Source of the DNA: Spirochaetes bacterium RBG_16_67_19
Lineage (GTDB): Bacteria; Spirochaetota; Spirochaetia; SZUA-6; DRHE01
Length of the DNA: 6,997 bases
NCBI GenBank assembly: GCA_001829505.1
Contig: MIBK01000187.1
Span: 1-6,997, forward strand
Direction: 5' to 3'
Positions 1 to 6,194 of this stretch are shown piece after piece (the first letter of the stretch is position 1; every line of letters starts with the position of its first letter). The notes beneath the pieces were generated by a model. That model made no database searches and was not told where the DNA came from. It worked only from the letters and a program-made list of their open reading frames with translations. Both the position numbers and the translations under genes were made by a program.

Positions 1-941
1 TGAACATCATGGTAACTCCCCAGGAGGAATGGGGCCAGGGGATGAAGCAGGAGTTCGAGGCCAAGTACAACATCACGGTCAACTACGTGCGCATGTCCAG
101 CGGCGAGGCCCTGGCCCGCATCCGCGCCGAAAAGGACAACCCCCAGTTCGACTTGTGGTGGGGCGGGCCCATCGATAGCTTCGTGGCCGCCAAGCAGGAA
201 GGGCTGCTGGAGGCCTACAACTCGCCCAACTACAAGAACCTGCTGGACCCGGTCAAATACAAGGACGCCGAAAACTACTGGGTGGGCATCTACGTCGGCA
301 CCCTGGGCTTCTGCACCAACAAGGACTGGCTGGCCGCCAACCCCAAGGCCAAGGCCCCCGCCTCCTGGGACGATTTATTGAAGCCGGAGTTCAAGGGGCA
401 GATCCTGGTGGCCCACCCCTCCACCTCGGGCACGTCCTATACGGCCCTGGCCACGGTCCTGCAGATCCGCGGCGAGCAGAAAGGCTGGGAGTACCTGAAG
501 GCCTACGCCTCCCAGGTGCACCAGTTCACCAAGAGCGGCGCGGCCCCCGCCAAGTTCGTGGGGCAGGGCGAGGCTGCCGTCGGGGTGGTCTTCTCCCACG
601 ACATCGTGAACGAGATCGAAAACAACAGGCTGCCCCTGGTCCTGACCTTCCCCAAGGAGGGCACCGGCTACGAGATCGGCGGCATGGCCATCTTGAAGGG
701 CGGCAAGCACCGCGACGCGGCCCAGCTGTGGTTCGACTGGGCCATCACCGCCGAGGCCCAGGCCCTGGGCCCGAAGTACAAGGCCTACCAGGCGCCCACG
801 GTCAAGGGGGTGAAGCTGTCGCATCCGGAGCTGCTTCAGGTGAACCTGATCAAGTACGACTTCCAGTGGGCCGGGAAGAACAAGAAGGCCTTCATCGACA
901 AGTTCACCAACGAGCTGGCCGGCACCGCCAATCTGAAGTAG
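1..941 (+). CDS. ABC transporter solute-binding protein, 'Fe3+' / AfuA-like family (5' partial)
   Basis: Periplasmic binding protein that should capture the substrate and deliver it to the permease encoded downstream. The reading frame is open to the left edge (codons for Asn-Ile precede the first visible Met at position 9), so that Met is internal; the true start, the signal peptide and a few mature residues lie outside the window. About 312 residues are visible. Numbering from the Met at 9, family landmarks are the N-terminal TPQEEWG strand, FDLWWGGP (47-54), HPSTSGTSY (136-144), GQGEAAVGVV (185-194), EGTGYEIGGMA (217-227) and a YQAPTVKG segment near the C-terminus. FbpA-type ferric binders use two adjacent tyrosines; no adjacent Tyr-Tyr occurs in the visible sequence, and Ser196-His197-Asp198 occupies that place by my reading. 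This is closer to what I recall of AfuA, a hexose-phosphate binder. The family is sure; the substrate is inferred. An attenuator-like hairpin follows the stop. Confidence 0.9.
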   Translation, partial: NIMVTPQEEWGQGMKQEFEAKYNITVNYVRMSSGEALARIRAEKDNPQFDLWWGGPIDSFVAAKQEGLLEAYNSPNYKNLLDPVKYKDAENYWVGIYVGTLGFCTNKDWLAANPKAKAPASWDDLLKPEFKGQILVAHPSTSGTSYTALATVLQIRGEQKGWEYLKAYASQVHQFTKSGAAPAKFVGQGEAAVGVVFSHDIVNEIENNRLPLVLTFPKEGTGYEIGGMAILKGGKHRDAAQLWFDWAITAEAQALGPKYKAYQAPTVKGVKLSHPELLQVNLIKYDFQWAGKNKKAFIDKFTNELAGTANLK

Positions 942-960
942 CCGGGTCCAACCGACTACC

Positions 961-999
961 GGGAGAGGGCCGCGGACCGCCGCAGGCCCTCCCCTTTTT
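961..999 (+). terminator. Intrinsic terminator / attenuator between binding protein and permease
   Basis: An inverted repeat starts 19 bases after the binding-protein stop. The outer arm GGGAGAGGGCC (961-971) pairs with GGCCCTCCCC (985-994) with one bulged A (964). The inner GCGG (972-975) pairs with CCGC (980-983), leaving a 4-base loop and a bulged A at 984. Five T residues (995-999) follow directly. This is the layout of a rho-independent terminator. Its position inside an ABC operon suggests partial termination that makes more binding-protein than permease transcript, an arrangement known for other binding-protein operons. The efficiency is not visible from sequence. Confidence 0.7.
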
Positions 1000-1017
1000 C
1001 CGGTGAGCGGGGGGGGT

Positions 1018-3273
1018 ATGACAGACCAGAAGGGGCGCGCGCTGGGTTCAGGCTGGCGGCGCCGGGTGGGGGAGTTCGCCCTGATGTTCCGCGACCCGGT
1101 CCTGGCCGTCGGGCTGGCGGTCTGCGCCGTGTTCCTGGCGGCCTTCGTGATCTACCCGATCCTGCGCACGGCGGTCAACGGTTTCTTCGACGCTCAAGGG
1201 CGCCTTTCCCTGGGCTACTTCTCCCGCTACTTCGACGCCTACTACGGGCCGCTTTCCCGGCGTATCTTCCGCGACACCCTGGTCATGGGCCTGCTGGCCG
1301 CCGGGGGAGGCACCCTGGTGGGCTTCATCTTCGCCTACGCGGTGGTGCGCTGCCGCCTGCCGGGGAGAAGGGCGGTGCACCTGCTGGCCCTGGTGCCCAC
1401 CGTGTCCCCGCCCTTCGCCATCGCCCTGAGCTCCATCCTGCTGTTCGGCCGCAACGGCCTGGTGACCCGCAAGCTCCTGGGGATGAGCTTCCCCCAGGGA
1501 GCCAACGACATCTACGGCATGGACGGGCTGGTGTTCGTGCAGGTCATCACCTTCTTCTCCGTGTCCTACCTGATCCTGCGGGCCATGCTGGAGCGGCTGG
1601 ACCCCTCCATGGAGGAGGCCGCGCGCAGCATGGGGGCCGGCAAGCTGCACATCTTCCGCACCGTGACCCTGCCCCTGCTGGTGCCCGGCCTGGCCGGGTC
1701 CTTCCTGCTGCTGTTCGTGGAGTCCCTGGCGGACCTGGGCAACCCCCTGTTCATCGCCGGGAACGTCACGGTGCTCTCCTCCCAGATCTTCCTGGCCGTG
1801 GCCGGGGAGTACGACTATCAGAAGGCCTCCGCCCTGGCCGTGGTGCTGCTGCTGCCGACCCTGATCGTGTTCCTGGTGCAGCGCTACTACGTCTCCCGGC
1901 GCTCCTACATCTCGGTCACCGGCAAGCCCACCGGCGGCCTGATCGAGGAGCGGGAGGGCTGGATCCGCTGGCCGTTCATCGTGCTGACCTACGCCTTTTG
2001 CCTGCTGATCCTGCTGCTGTACATCGCGGTCATCTACGGCTCCTTCAGCCGGGCCTGGGGCATCGACTTCGGCCTCAGCCTGGAGTGGTGGCGGCAGATG
2101 TTCACGAGGGGCATCGAGTCCATCCTGGACACCACCTACCTCAGCGTCCTGGCCACGCCGGTGGCGGTGCTGCTGGGCATGGTGGTGGCCTTCCTGGTGG
2201 TGCGCAAGCGCTTCACCGGCAAGGAGACCCTGGACTTCACCTCCAACCTGGGAGGAGCCATCCCGGGCACTATCCTGGGCATCGGCTTCGTGCTGGCCTT
2301 CAGCACCGGCGCCTTGGGGCTGGCCGTGTTCCTGTACGTCCTGCTGGCCCTGCTGGCGGTCAGCCTGGTCTGCCGCGGCTGGGCCGGGCGGCTGGGGGTG
2401 CTGGCTGTTTCCACCGCCGCGGGGGTGGGCCTGAAAGCCCTGGAGCGCCGCCTGGGTCCCGGCGGGTTCCTGTACTTGATTTCTGCCCTGGTGTTCCTGA
2501 TCGGCCTGGTGCAGCTGGCCCGGCGCGGGGCCGGGGGCCGACGCCTCTTGCTGTTCGGCGTCTATCTGGCCATGTTCGAGGCCAGCGACTACCTGGCCTG
2601 GCCCCTGGTGCTGGCCGGGCGCGCCCTGGGCCCGGGGGTTCTGCGCAACGCGGTGACCCAGCTGGCCGACTACCTGAAGGTGCTGTTCAAGCTGCCCCCC
2701 GCGGTGCTGGGCAGCATCCTGCTGCTGATGGGTGTGCTGTCCGCCCGGGCCGAGCGGGGGCGGGGTCGCGAAGTGCTGCTGCTGGTGATCCTGGCGGCGG
2801 CTTGCGGGCTGTTCTTCGCCGGCTCGCCGCTCACCCTGGTGGGCACGCCCTACATCATCCTGGCCGCCTTCGCGGTGCGCAGCCTGCCGGCCTCGGTGCG
2901 GGCCGGGGTGGCCTCCCTGCAGCAGATCGACCCTTCGATCGAGGAGGCCTCCGCCATCCTGGGGGCCGACGCCCAGTACACCTTCCGCAAGGTCACCCTG
3001 CCGCTGATCCTGCCGGCCATCGTGGCGGGATTGATCTTCAGCTTCACGCGGCACATGACCAGCCTGTCGGCCATCATCTTCCTGGTCAGCCCGCGCTGGC
3101 GCATCGTCACCGCCTCCATCTTAAGCGAGTGGGAGCAGGGGGGCATCAGCATGGCCGCGGCCTATTCCACCCTGATCATCTTCTTCGTGCTGGCGGCCAT
3201 CAGCCTGCTGTACTTCCTGACCGGCCGGATGATGCGCCGTAGAGGCGGGATCGACATCACCTGGGGCGCCTGA
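1018..3273 (+). CDS. Fused two-domain ABC permease, 'Fe3+'/AfuB-like family, with a large membrane insert
   Basis: Inner-membrane channel of the importer, with two permease halves fused in one chain of 751 aa. I chose ATG 1018; a GTG at 1003 in the same frame would add five residues (MSGGG) but follows directly on the terminator T-run without a Shine-Dalgarno, while the ATG has a G-rich stretch (1009-1016) in front. Both halves carry the cytoplasmic EAA loop that docks on the ATPase: EAARSMGAGKLHIFRTVTLP at about residues 200-219 and EASAILGADAQYTFRKVTLP at about 643-662. The second half also has the family motifs PGTILGIGFVLAF (about 416-428) and PLTLVGTPYIILAAFAVRSLP (about 604-624), which are nearly adjacent in ordinary FbpB/SfuB permeases. 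Here about 170 mostly hydrophobic residues lie between them, making the chain much longer than the roughly 500-550 aa usual for the family. No frameshift is seen. The ATPase gene follows after 14 bp. Confidence 0.9.
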   Translation: MTDQKGRALGSGWRRRVGEFALMFRDPVLAVGLAVCAVFLAAFVIYPILRTAVNGFFDAQGRLSLGYFSRYFDAYYGPLSRRIFRDTLVMGLLAAGGGTLVGFIFAYAVVRCRLPGRRAVHLLALVPTVSPPFAIALSSILLFGRNGLVTRKLLGMSFPQGANDIYGMDGLVFVQVITFFSVSYLILRAMLERLDPSMEEAARSMGAGKLHIFRTVTLPLLVPGLAGSFLLLFVESLADLGNPLFIAGNVTVLSSQIFLAVAGEYDYQKASALAVVLLLPTLIVFLVQRYYVSRRSYISVTGKPTGGLIEEREGWIRWPFIVLTYAFCLLILLLYIAVIYGSFSRAWGIDFGLSLEWWRQMFTRGIESILDTTYLSVLATPVAVLLGMVVAFLVVRKRFTGKETLDFTSNLGGAIPGTILGIGFVLAFSTGALGLAVFLYVLLALLAVSLVCRGWAGRLGVLAVSTAAGVGLKALERRLGPGGFLYLISALVFLIGLVQLARRGAGGRRLLLFGVYLAMFEASDYLAWPLVLAGRALGPGVLRNAVTQLADYLKVLFKLPPAVLGSILLLMGVLSARAERGRGREVLLLVILAAACGLFFAGSPLTLVGTPYIILAAFAVRSLPASVRAGVASLQQIDPSIEEASAILGADAQYTFRKVTLPLILPAIVAGLIFSFTRHMTSLSAIIFLVSPRWRIVTASILSEWEQGGISMAAAYSTLIIFFVLAAISLLYFLTGRMMRRRGGIDITWGA
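2305..2820 (+). other. Extra membrane module inserted in the second permease half
   Basis: This is a sub-region of the permease gene, residues about 430-601 of the 751-aa protein. It has roughly six hydrophobic stretches (about residues 432-451, 459-473, 483-501, 510-532, 552-575 and 586-601) separated by short, mostly Arg-rich loops. Counting from the conserved PGTILGIG helix, the loops after stretches 1, 3 and 5 (R..GR, RRGAGGRRR, RAERGRGR) would be cytoplasmic. This obeys the positive-inside rule and returns the chain to the periplasmic side where PLTLVGT resumes. Composition matches the rest of the gene, so a recent foreign insertion is not indicated. I do not recognise the domain. The related AfuB permeases are, as I recall, also longer than FbpB and may share it. 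Confidence 0.6.
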
Positions 3274-3287
3274 AGGAGGAAGCCGCG

Positions 3288-4364
3288 ATGTACCTGCGAC
3301 TGGAGAACGTGGTCAAGGTATTCCCGCCCCGGGGAGGCAGCGGGGAAGTGACCGCGGTGGACGGGGTGAGCCTGGACATCCAGAAGGGCAGCCTGGTCAC
3401 CCTGCTGGGACCCTCCGGCTGCGGCAAGACCACCACCCTGCGCCTGATCGGTGGGTTCGAGTTCCCCACCGCCGGCCGGATCTGGCTGGACGGGGAGGAG
3501 ATCACCGCCCTGGCGCCGCACCGCCGGGGCATGGCCATGGTGTTCCAGAGCTACGCCATCTTCCCCCACCTGAACGTGTTCGAGAACGTGGCCTACGGGC
3601 TGCACGTGCAGCGCAGAACCCGGGAGGAGATCGGGGAGCGGGTGGGTCGCGTGCTGGAGCTGGTAGAGCTCACCGGCTTCGAGCGGCGCGCCCCCAACCA
3701 GCTCTCCGGCGGGCAGCAGCAGCGGGTGGCTCTGGCCCGCGCCCTGGTGATGGAGCCCAAGGTGCTGCTGCTGGACGAGCCCCTGTCCAACCTGGACGCC
3801 AAGCTGCGCGAGCAGATGCGCACCGAGATCCGGCGCATCCAGCAGAAGCTCGGGATCACCAGCGTATACGTGACCCACGACCAGATCGAGGCCATGACCC
3901 TTTCGGACCACATCGTGGTCATGAACCGGGGAGTGATCGAGCAGGCCGGCACCCCCGAGGGCATCTACCTTCGCCCGCGCTCCCGCTTCGTAGCCGGCTT
4001 CATCGGCAGGGCCAACTTTGTGCCCGGCACGGTGCGGGAGGTGGGAGGGGAGTGGGCCGAGGTGGACTGCCTGTCCCTGCGCGTGCGGGTGGGCCAGCCG
4101 CCCGAGGCGGTGCGGGCCGGTCAGGCGGTGAGCCTGGTCCTGCGCCCCGAGATGCTCTGGATCGCCGAGGGCCACGGCCGCCTGGAAGGTCTGGTGCGCC
4201 GCGCCCTGTACCTGGGGGACGCCGTGGAGTACGACGTGGAGGTGCAGGGACAGCTGCTGACCTTCACCGAAACCAACCCCCTGCGCATGAAGGTGCACCC
4301 GCCCGGAAGCCGGGTGCCGCTGGATTTCCACGCGGAGATGGTGCACCTGCTCCCGGAGGGCTGA
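3288..4364 (+). CDS. ABC importer ATPase with C-terminal TOBE-type domain (FbpC/PotA/AfuC-like)
   Basis: Cytoplasmic ATPase that powers the transporter, 358 aa, a usual length for this class. All nucleotide-binding motifs are intact: Walker A GPSGCGKTT (41-49), Q-loop Gln87 in MVFQSYAIFPHLN, signature LSGGQQQR (139-146), Walker B VLLLDEP (159-165) with catalytic Glu164, D-loop SNLD (167-170) and the switch His197 in YVTHDQ. Residues from about 240 onward (FIGRANFVPGTV, VSLVLRPEML, then the final strands) fit the TOBE/OB-fold region found in CUT1- and Fe3+-type importers. The start is supported by AGGAGG (3274-3279) eight bases before the ATG, just after the permease stop, so it belongs to the same operon. 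The stop lies 8 bp from the end of the convergent kinase gene. The ATPase role is certain; the substrate cannot be read from this subunit. Confidence 0.95.
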   Translation: MYLRLENVVKVFPPRGGSGEVTAVDGVSLDIQKGSLVTLLGPSGCGKTTTLRLIGGFEFPTAGRIWLDGEEITALAPHRRGMAMVFQSYAIFPHLNVFENVAYGLHVQRRTREEIGERVGRVLELVELTGFERRAPNQLSGGQQQRVALARALVMEPKVLLLDEPLSNLDAKLREQMRTEIRRIQQKLGITSVYVTHDQIEAMTLSDHIVVMNRGVIEQAGTPEGIYLRPRSRFVAGFIGRANFVPGTVREVGGEWAEVDCLSLRVRVGQPPEAVRAGQAVSLVLRPEMLWIAEGHGRLEGLVRRALYLGDAVEYDVEVQGQLLTFTETNPLRMKVHPPGSRVPLDFHAEMVHLLPEG

Positions 4365-4372
4365 GGATCCCT

Positions 4373-5248
4373 CTAGCCGCCCGCTCTCATCCTGGACAGC
4401 ACCTGCTCCATGGTGCCGGTGAAGGGACCGGGTGTTTCCATCTTGAGGCTGGTCAGCGCCGCCGCGAAGGCCAGCGACTCGCCCACGCCGTGGTCCAGTC
4501 GCCGGGCCAGGTACGCCCCGAAGCAGGTGTCCCCCCGCCCGGTGCGGCCCGACAGGTTGGCGGGGTCGAAGGCGGCCCGGGCCGACTGCTTCCCGTCGTA
4601 GACCAGCACCTCGCTGGCGTGGGTGATCATCACCTCCCGGGCCCCCCAGCCGGCCAGACGCCGGGCCGCCTCAGCCCGATCGCTGGTGCCGGCGATCACT
4701 TCCGCCTCCAGGGCGTCGGCCTTGAGGAAACGGATCAGCGGCAGCAGGCGGCTCTTGGCGGGCCAGTCCTGCCAGGCGAACACCCCGTCGCGGCTGGTGC
4801 GCAGGACTCCCTGCAGGTCCAGCGCCAGGGGAAAGCGCGCGGACAGGGGCTGGAGCAGCTCGTCGGGAATCTCGCCGCGGAAAAGCCCGGTGAGCAGGCA
4901 GGCGGAAACCTCCACCGGGGGGAAGTCCTCCGGCCGGAAGGCCTCCCCCTGGGCCAGCAGCGTCACCTTGCGCCGGTCCAGGTCGGCGGTTTCGAACACG
5001 TTGCGGATCGAGGTGGTGGTGGCGCCGGGGACGGCCCGCACCTCCGCGCCCTCGGTTCGCAGCGGCTCCAGCAGCGCCAGGTCAGCGGCCGCCAGGCGGG
5101 TGACCGTGAGCACCGCGGCCCCCGAGCGGCGGGCCGCGAAGGAGGCGAACCAGGCCCCGCCGCCCGTGAACCAGCTCTCCTTGCCCCGGTCGATGAGCTG
5201 GTCGTGGGTGACGTGCCCGGCAATGAGAAGGTCGTAGCGGAGGCTCAT
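4373..5248 (-). CDS. PfkB-family kinase A (TM0415/inositol-kinase-like), second gene of a tandem pair
   Basis: Cytoplasmic ribokinase-fold kinase, expected to transfer the ATP gamma-phosphate to a hydroxyl of a sugar, polyol or nucleoside; 291 aa. Visible landmarks are the N-terminal strand LLIAGHVTHDQ (7-17), the glycine turn TGGGAW (28-33), TTTSIRN (77-83), DLQGVLR (144-150), RFLKADALEAEVIAGT (173-188) and the active-site segment GRTGRGDTC (234-242) with the presumed catalytic base Asp240. The usual GAGD anion hole reads GRGD. The GHV.HD, TTSI, DLQG and GRTGRGDTC features agree with my memory of TM0415, the Thermotoga maritima myo-inositol kinase, better than with ribokinase or fructokinase. 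The start ATG overlaps the stop of kinase B as ATGA (5245-5248), with GGGAG about nine bases before it, so the genes are probably translationally coupled. The family is sure; an inositol-like substrate is a guess. Confidence 0.88.
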   Translation of the reverse strand: MSLRYDLLIAGHVTHDQLIDRGKESWFTGGGAWFASFAARRSGAAVLTVTRLAAADLALLEPLRTEGAEVRAVPGATTTSIRNVFETADLDRRKVTLLAQGEAFRPEDFPPVEVSACLLTGLFRGEIPDELLQPLSARFPLALDLQGVLRTSRDGVFAWQDWPAKSRLLPLIRFLKADALEAEVIAGTSDRAEAARRLAGWGAREVMITHASEVLVYDGKQSARAAFDPANLSGRTGRGDTCFGAYLARRLDHGVGESLAFAAALTSLKMETPGPFTGTMEQVLSRMRAGG

Positions 5249-6120
5249 GTGAATTTCTCCCGTATCAGGTCCTCCACCGCGGTGCGGTCGCCGCGGAAGG
5301 GGCCGTCGGACTCCATTTTGAGGCTGGTGACCGCCGCGGCCCAGACCGCGGCCCGGGCGGGCTGCTCCTCCAGGCGCCGGCAGGCGTAGGCCGCGATGCA
5401 GGTGTCCCCCCGGCCGCTGCGGCCCACCAGGCGCCGCGGGTGAAAGGCCGCGGCGTGAAACTCGCGGCCGTCGAAGACCAGCACCCCGTCGCGATGGGTC
5501 AGCACGATTTCCCGCGGCCCCAGCTCGTGCAGCGCCCGCGCGGCCGCCTCCAGATCGTCGGTTCCGGTAAGCTGGGCGGCCTCCACCGCGTCGGCCTTGA
5601 GGAAGCGGACCAGAGCCAGGACCTCCTGCCGACCGGGCCAGTCGTCGTGCTCCAGGCGACCTTCGCGCACGACGCGCACGAAGCCCTGCACGTCCAGCGC
5701 GATGTCCGCCCCCTGGGCGGCCAGCAGGCGCAGGACCTCCAGGCCCACCTCGCCGCGGAAGCTGGCCCCGATGCAGGCCAGGCGGGCTTCCAGGCCTTCC
5801 ACCTGGCGAGGCAGGAAGCTTCCGGCCGTGGACTGGACCAGGATGCGGCGGTGGTCCGGATCGGCGTCCGGGTATTCCAGGCGCAGGACCGTGGAGCGGG
5901 GCGTGACTTGCGCGCGCACGCTCACTCCCAGGGCGGTAAGCTCCTCGACCACGGCGAAGTCCTCCCGGGAAAGGCGGGTGACCGCGGCCGTGCGCAGGCC
6001 CAAACGGCAGGCCACGTTGGCCCCGTAATAGAAGGCCCCGCCGTGCACGGTGCGCGTTGCTTCCGGGGTGGCGATCGTGTCCTTGGTGTAGTTGCCCAGG
6101 AACAGGACGTCGTGGCTCAT
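5245..6120 (-). CDS. PfkB-family kinase B, first gene of the tandem pair
   Basis: Ribokinase-fold kinase paralogous to the next gene. With ATG 6120 (MSHDVLFLGN) it is 291 aa, exactly the length of kinase A, and the two align without a need for N-terminal extension. An in-frame ATG at 6168 would add 16 residues but lies inside the palindrome and promoter, so I reject it. No clear Shine-Dalgarno precedes ATG 6120. Landmarks are HGGAFYYG (26-33), DVQGFVRV (143-150), RFLKADAVEAAQLTGT (172-187), LVFDG (214-218) and GRSGRGDTC (233-241) with the presumed catalytic Asp239; the C-terminal WAAAVTSLKME block is almost the same as in kinase A. It departs from kinase A in substrate-side segments: GNYTKDT replaces GHVTHDQ and STVLRLEY replaces TTSIRNVF. 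This suggests a different substrate or a structural partner role. Expression probably starts from the AT-rich island at 6141-6180. Confidence 0.86.
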   Translation of the reverse strand: MSHDVLFLGNYTKDTIATPEATRTVHGGAFYYGANVACRLGLRTAAVTRLSREDFAVVEELTALGVSVRAQVTPRSTVLRLEYPDADPDHRRILVQSTAGSFLPRQVEGLEARLACIGASFRGEVGLEVLRLLAAQGADIALDVQGFVRVVREGRLEHDDWPGRQEVLALVRFLKADAVEAAQLTGTDDLEAAARALHELGPREIVLTHRDGVLVFDGREFHAAAFHPRRLVGRSGRGDTCIAAYACRRLEEQPARAAVWAAAVTSLKMESDGPFRGDRTAVEDLIREKFT

Positions 6121-6140
6121 GTTTGGCCCATGGTAAGTGC

Positions 6141-6169
6141 TTGACAGGTGGGGAAAAATACTATACAAA
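6141..6169 (+). promoter_or_regulatory. Candidate sigma70-type promoter for the 49-aa ORF
   Basis: There is a perfect -35 hexamer TTGACA at 6141-6146. The best -10 choices are TATACA (6162-6167, 15-bp spacer) or TACAAA (6164-6169, 17-bp spacer). This lies in an AT-rich island unlike its GC-rich surroundings, and a strong Shine-Dalgarno (GGAGG, 6186-6190) and ATG 6195 follow. The -35 is convincing; the -10 is imperfect either by sequence or by spacing. Confidence 0.5.
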
Positions 6170-6178
6170 AATATAGTA
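6159..6178. promoter_or_regulatory. Palindromic operator-like site in the divergent intergenic region
   Basis: A perfect inverted repeat, TACTATA (6159-6165), six bases (CAAAAA), then TATAGTA (6172-6178). It overlaps the -10-like sequences on both strands between the kinase pair and the small ORF, the expected place for a dimeric repressor that controls both directions. I do not recognise the operator type, and no DNA-binding regulator is encoded in the window. AT-rich promoters can contain chance palindromes, but seven of seven matches is notable here. Confidence 0.55.
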
Positions 6179-6188
6179 AATAAAAGGA
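6160..6188 (-). promoter_or_regulatory. Candidate promoter for the kinase pair
   Basis: On the minus strand a -10-like TATAGT runs from 6165 to 6160, about 40 bases before ATG 6120, so a transcript would have a leader of roughly 33 bases. No good -35 is present at the expected distance (TCCTTT at 6188-6183), so the promoter is weak or depends on an activator. It overlaps the palindrome and the divergent + strand promoter. Confidence 0.35.
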
Positions 6189-6194
6189 GGCCCC

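Noticed and set aside
1003..1005. GTG as permease start
   Set aside because: It follows directly after the terminator T-run without a Shine-Dalgarno and would place G8 in the coding region; ATG 1018 is the more likely start.
1048..3054. Very long minus-strand open frame (668 codons) opposite the permease
   Set aside because: Its product is a low-complexity run of Gln, His, Gly and Pro, as expected from reading a Leu/Val-rich GC-biased gene backwards; no domain or ribosome-binding site is visible.
1998..3242. Second + strand frame inside the permease gene
   Set aside because: It is Pro/Gly/Arg/His-rich and out of frame with the intact permease; no independent start signal.
3162..4346. Minus-strand open frame opposite the ATPase gene
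   Set aside because: The + strand frame has all ABC ATPase motifs; the opposite frame gives a His/Gln/Gly-rich sequence without motifs and is a GC-bias shadow.
4356..4373. Hairpin GAGGG / CCCTC between the convergent ATPase and kinase A stops
   Set aside because: Only five base pairs around an 8-base loop with no T-run on either strand; too weak to call a terminator, so how the two convergent transcripts end here is not visible.
4052..5389. + strand frame running from the ATPase across the kinases
   Set aside because: It crosses two well-supported genes in wrong frames and shows no recognisable protein features.
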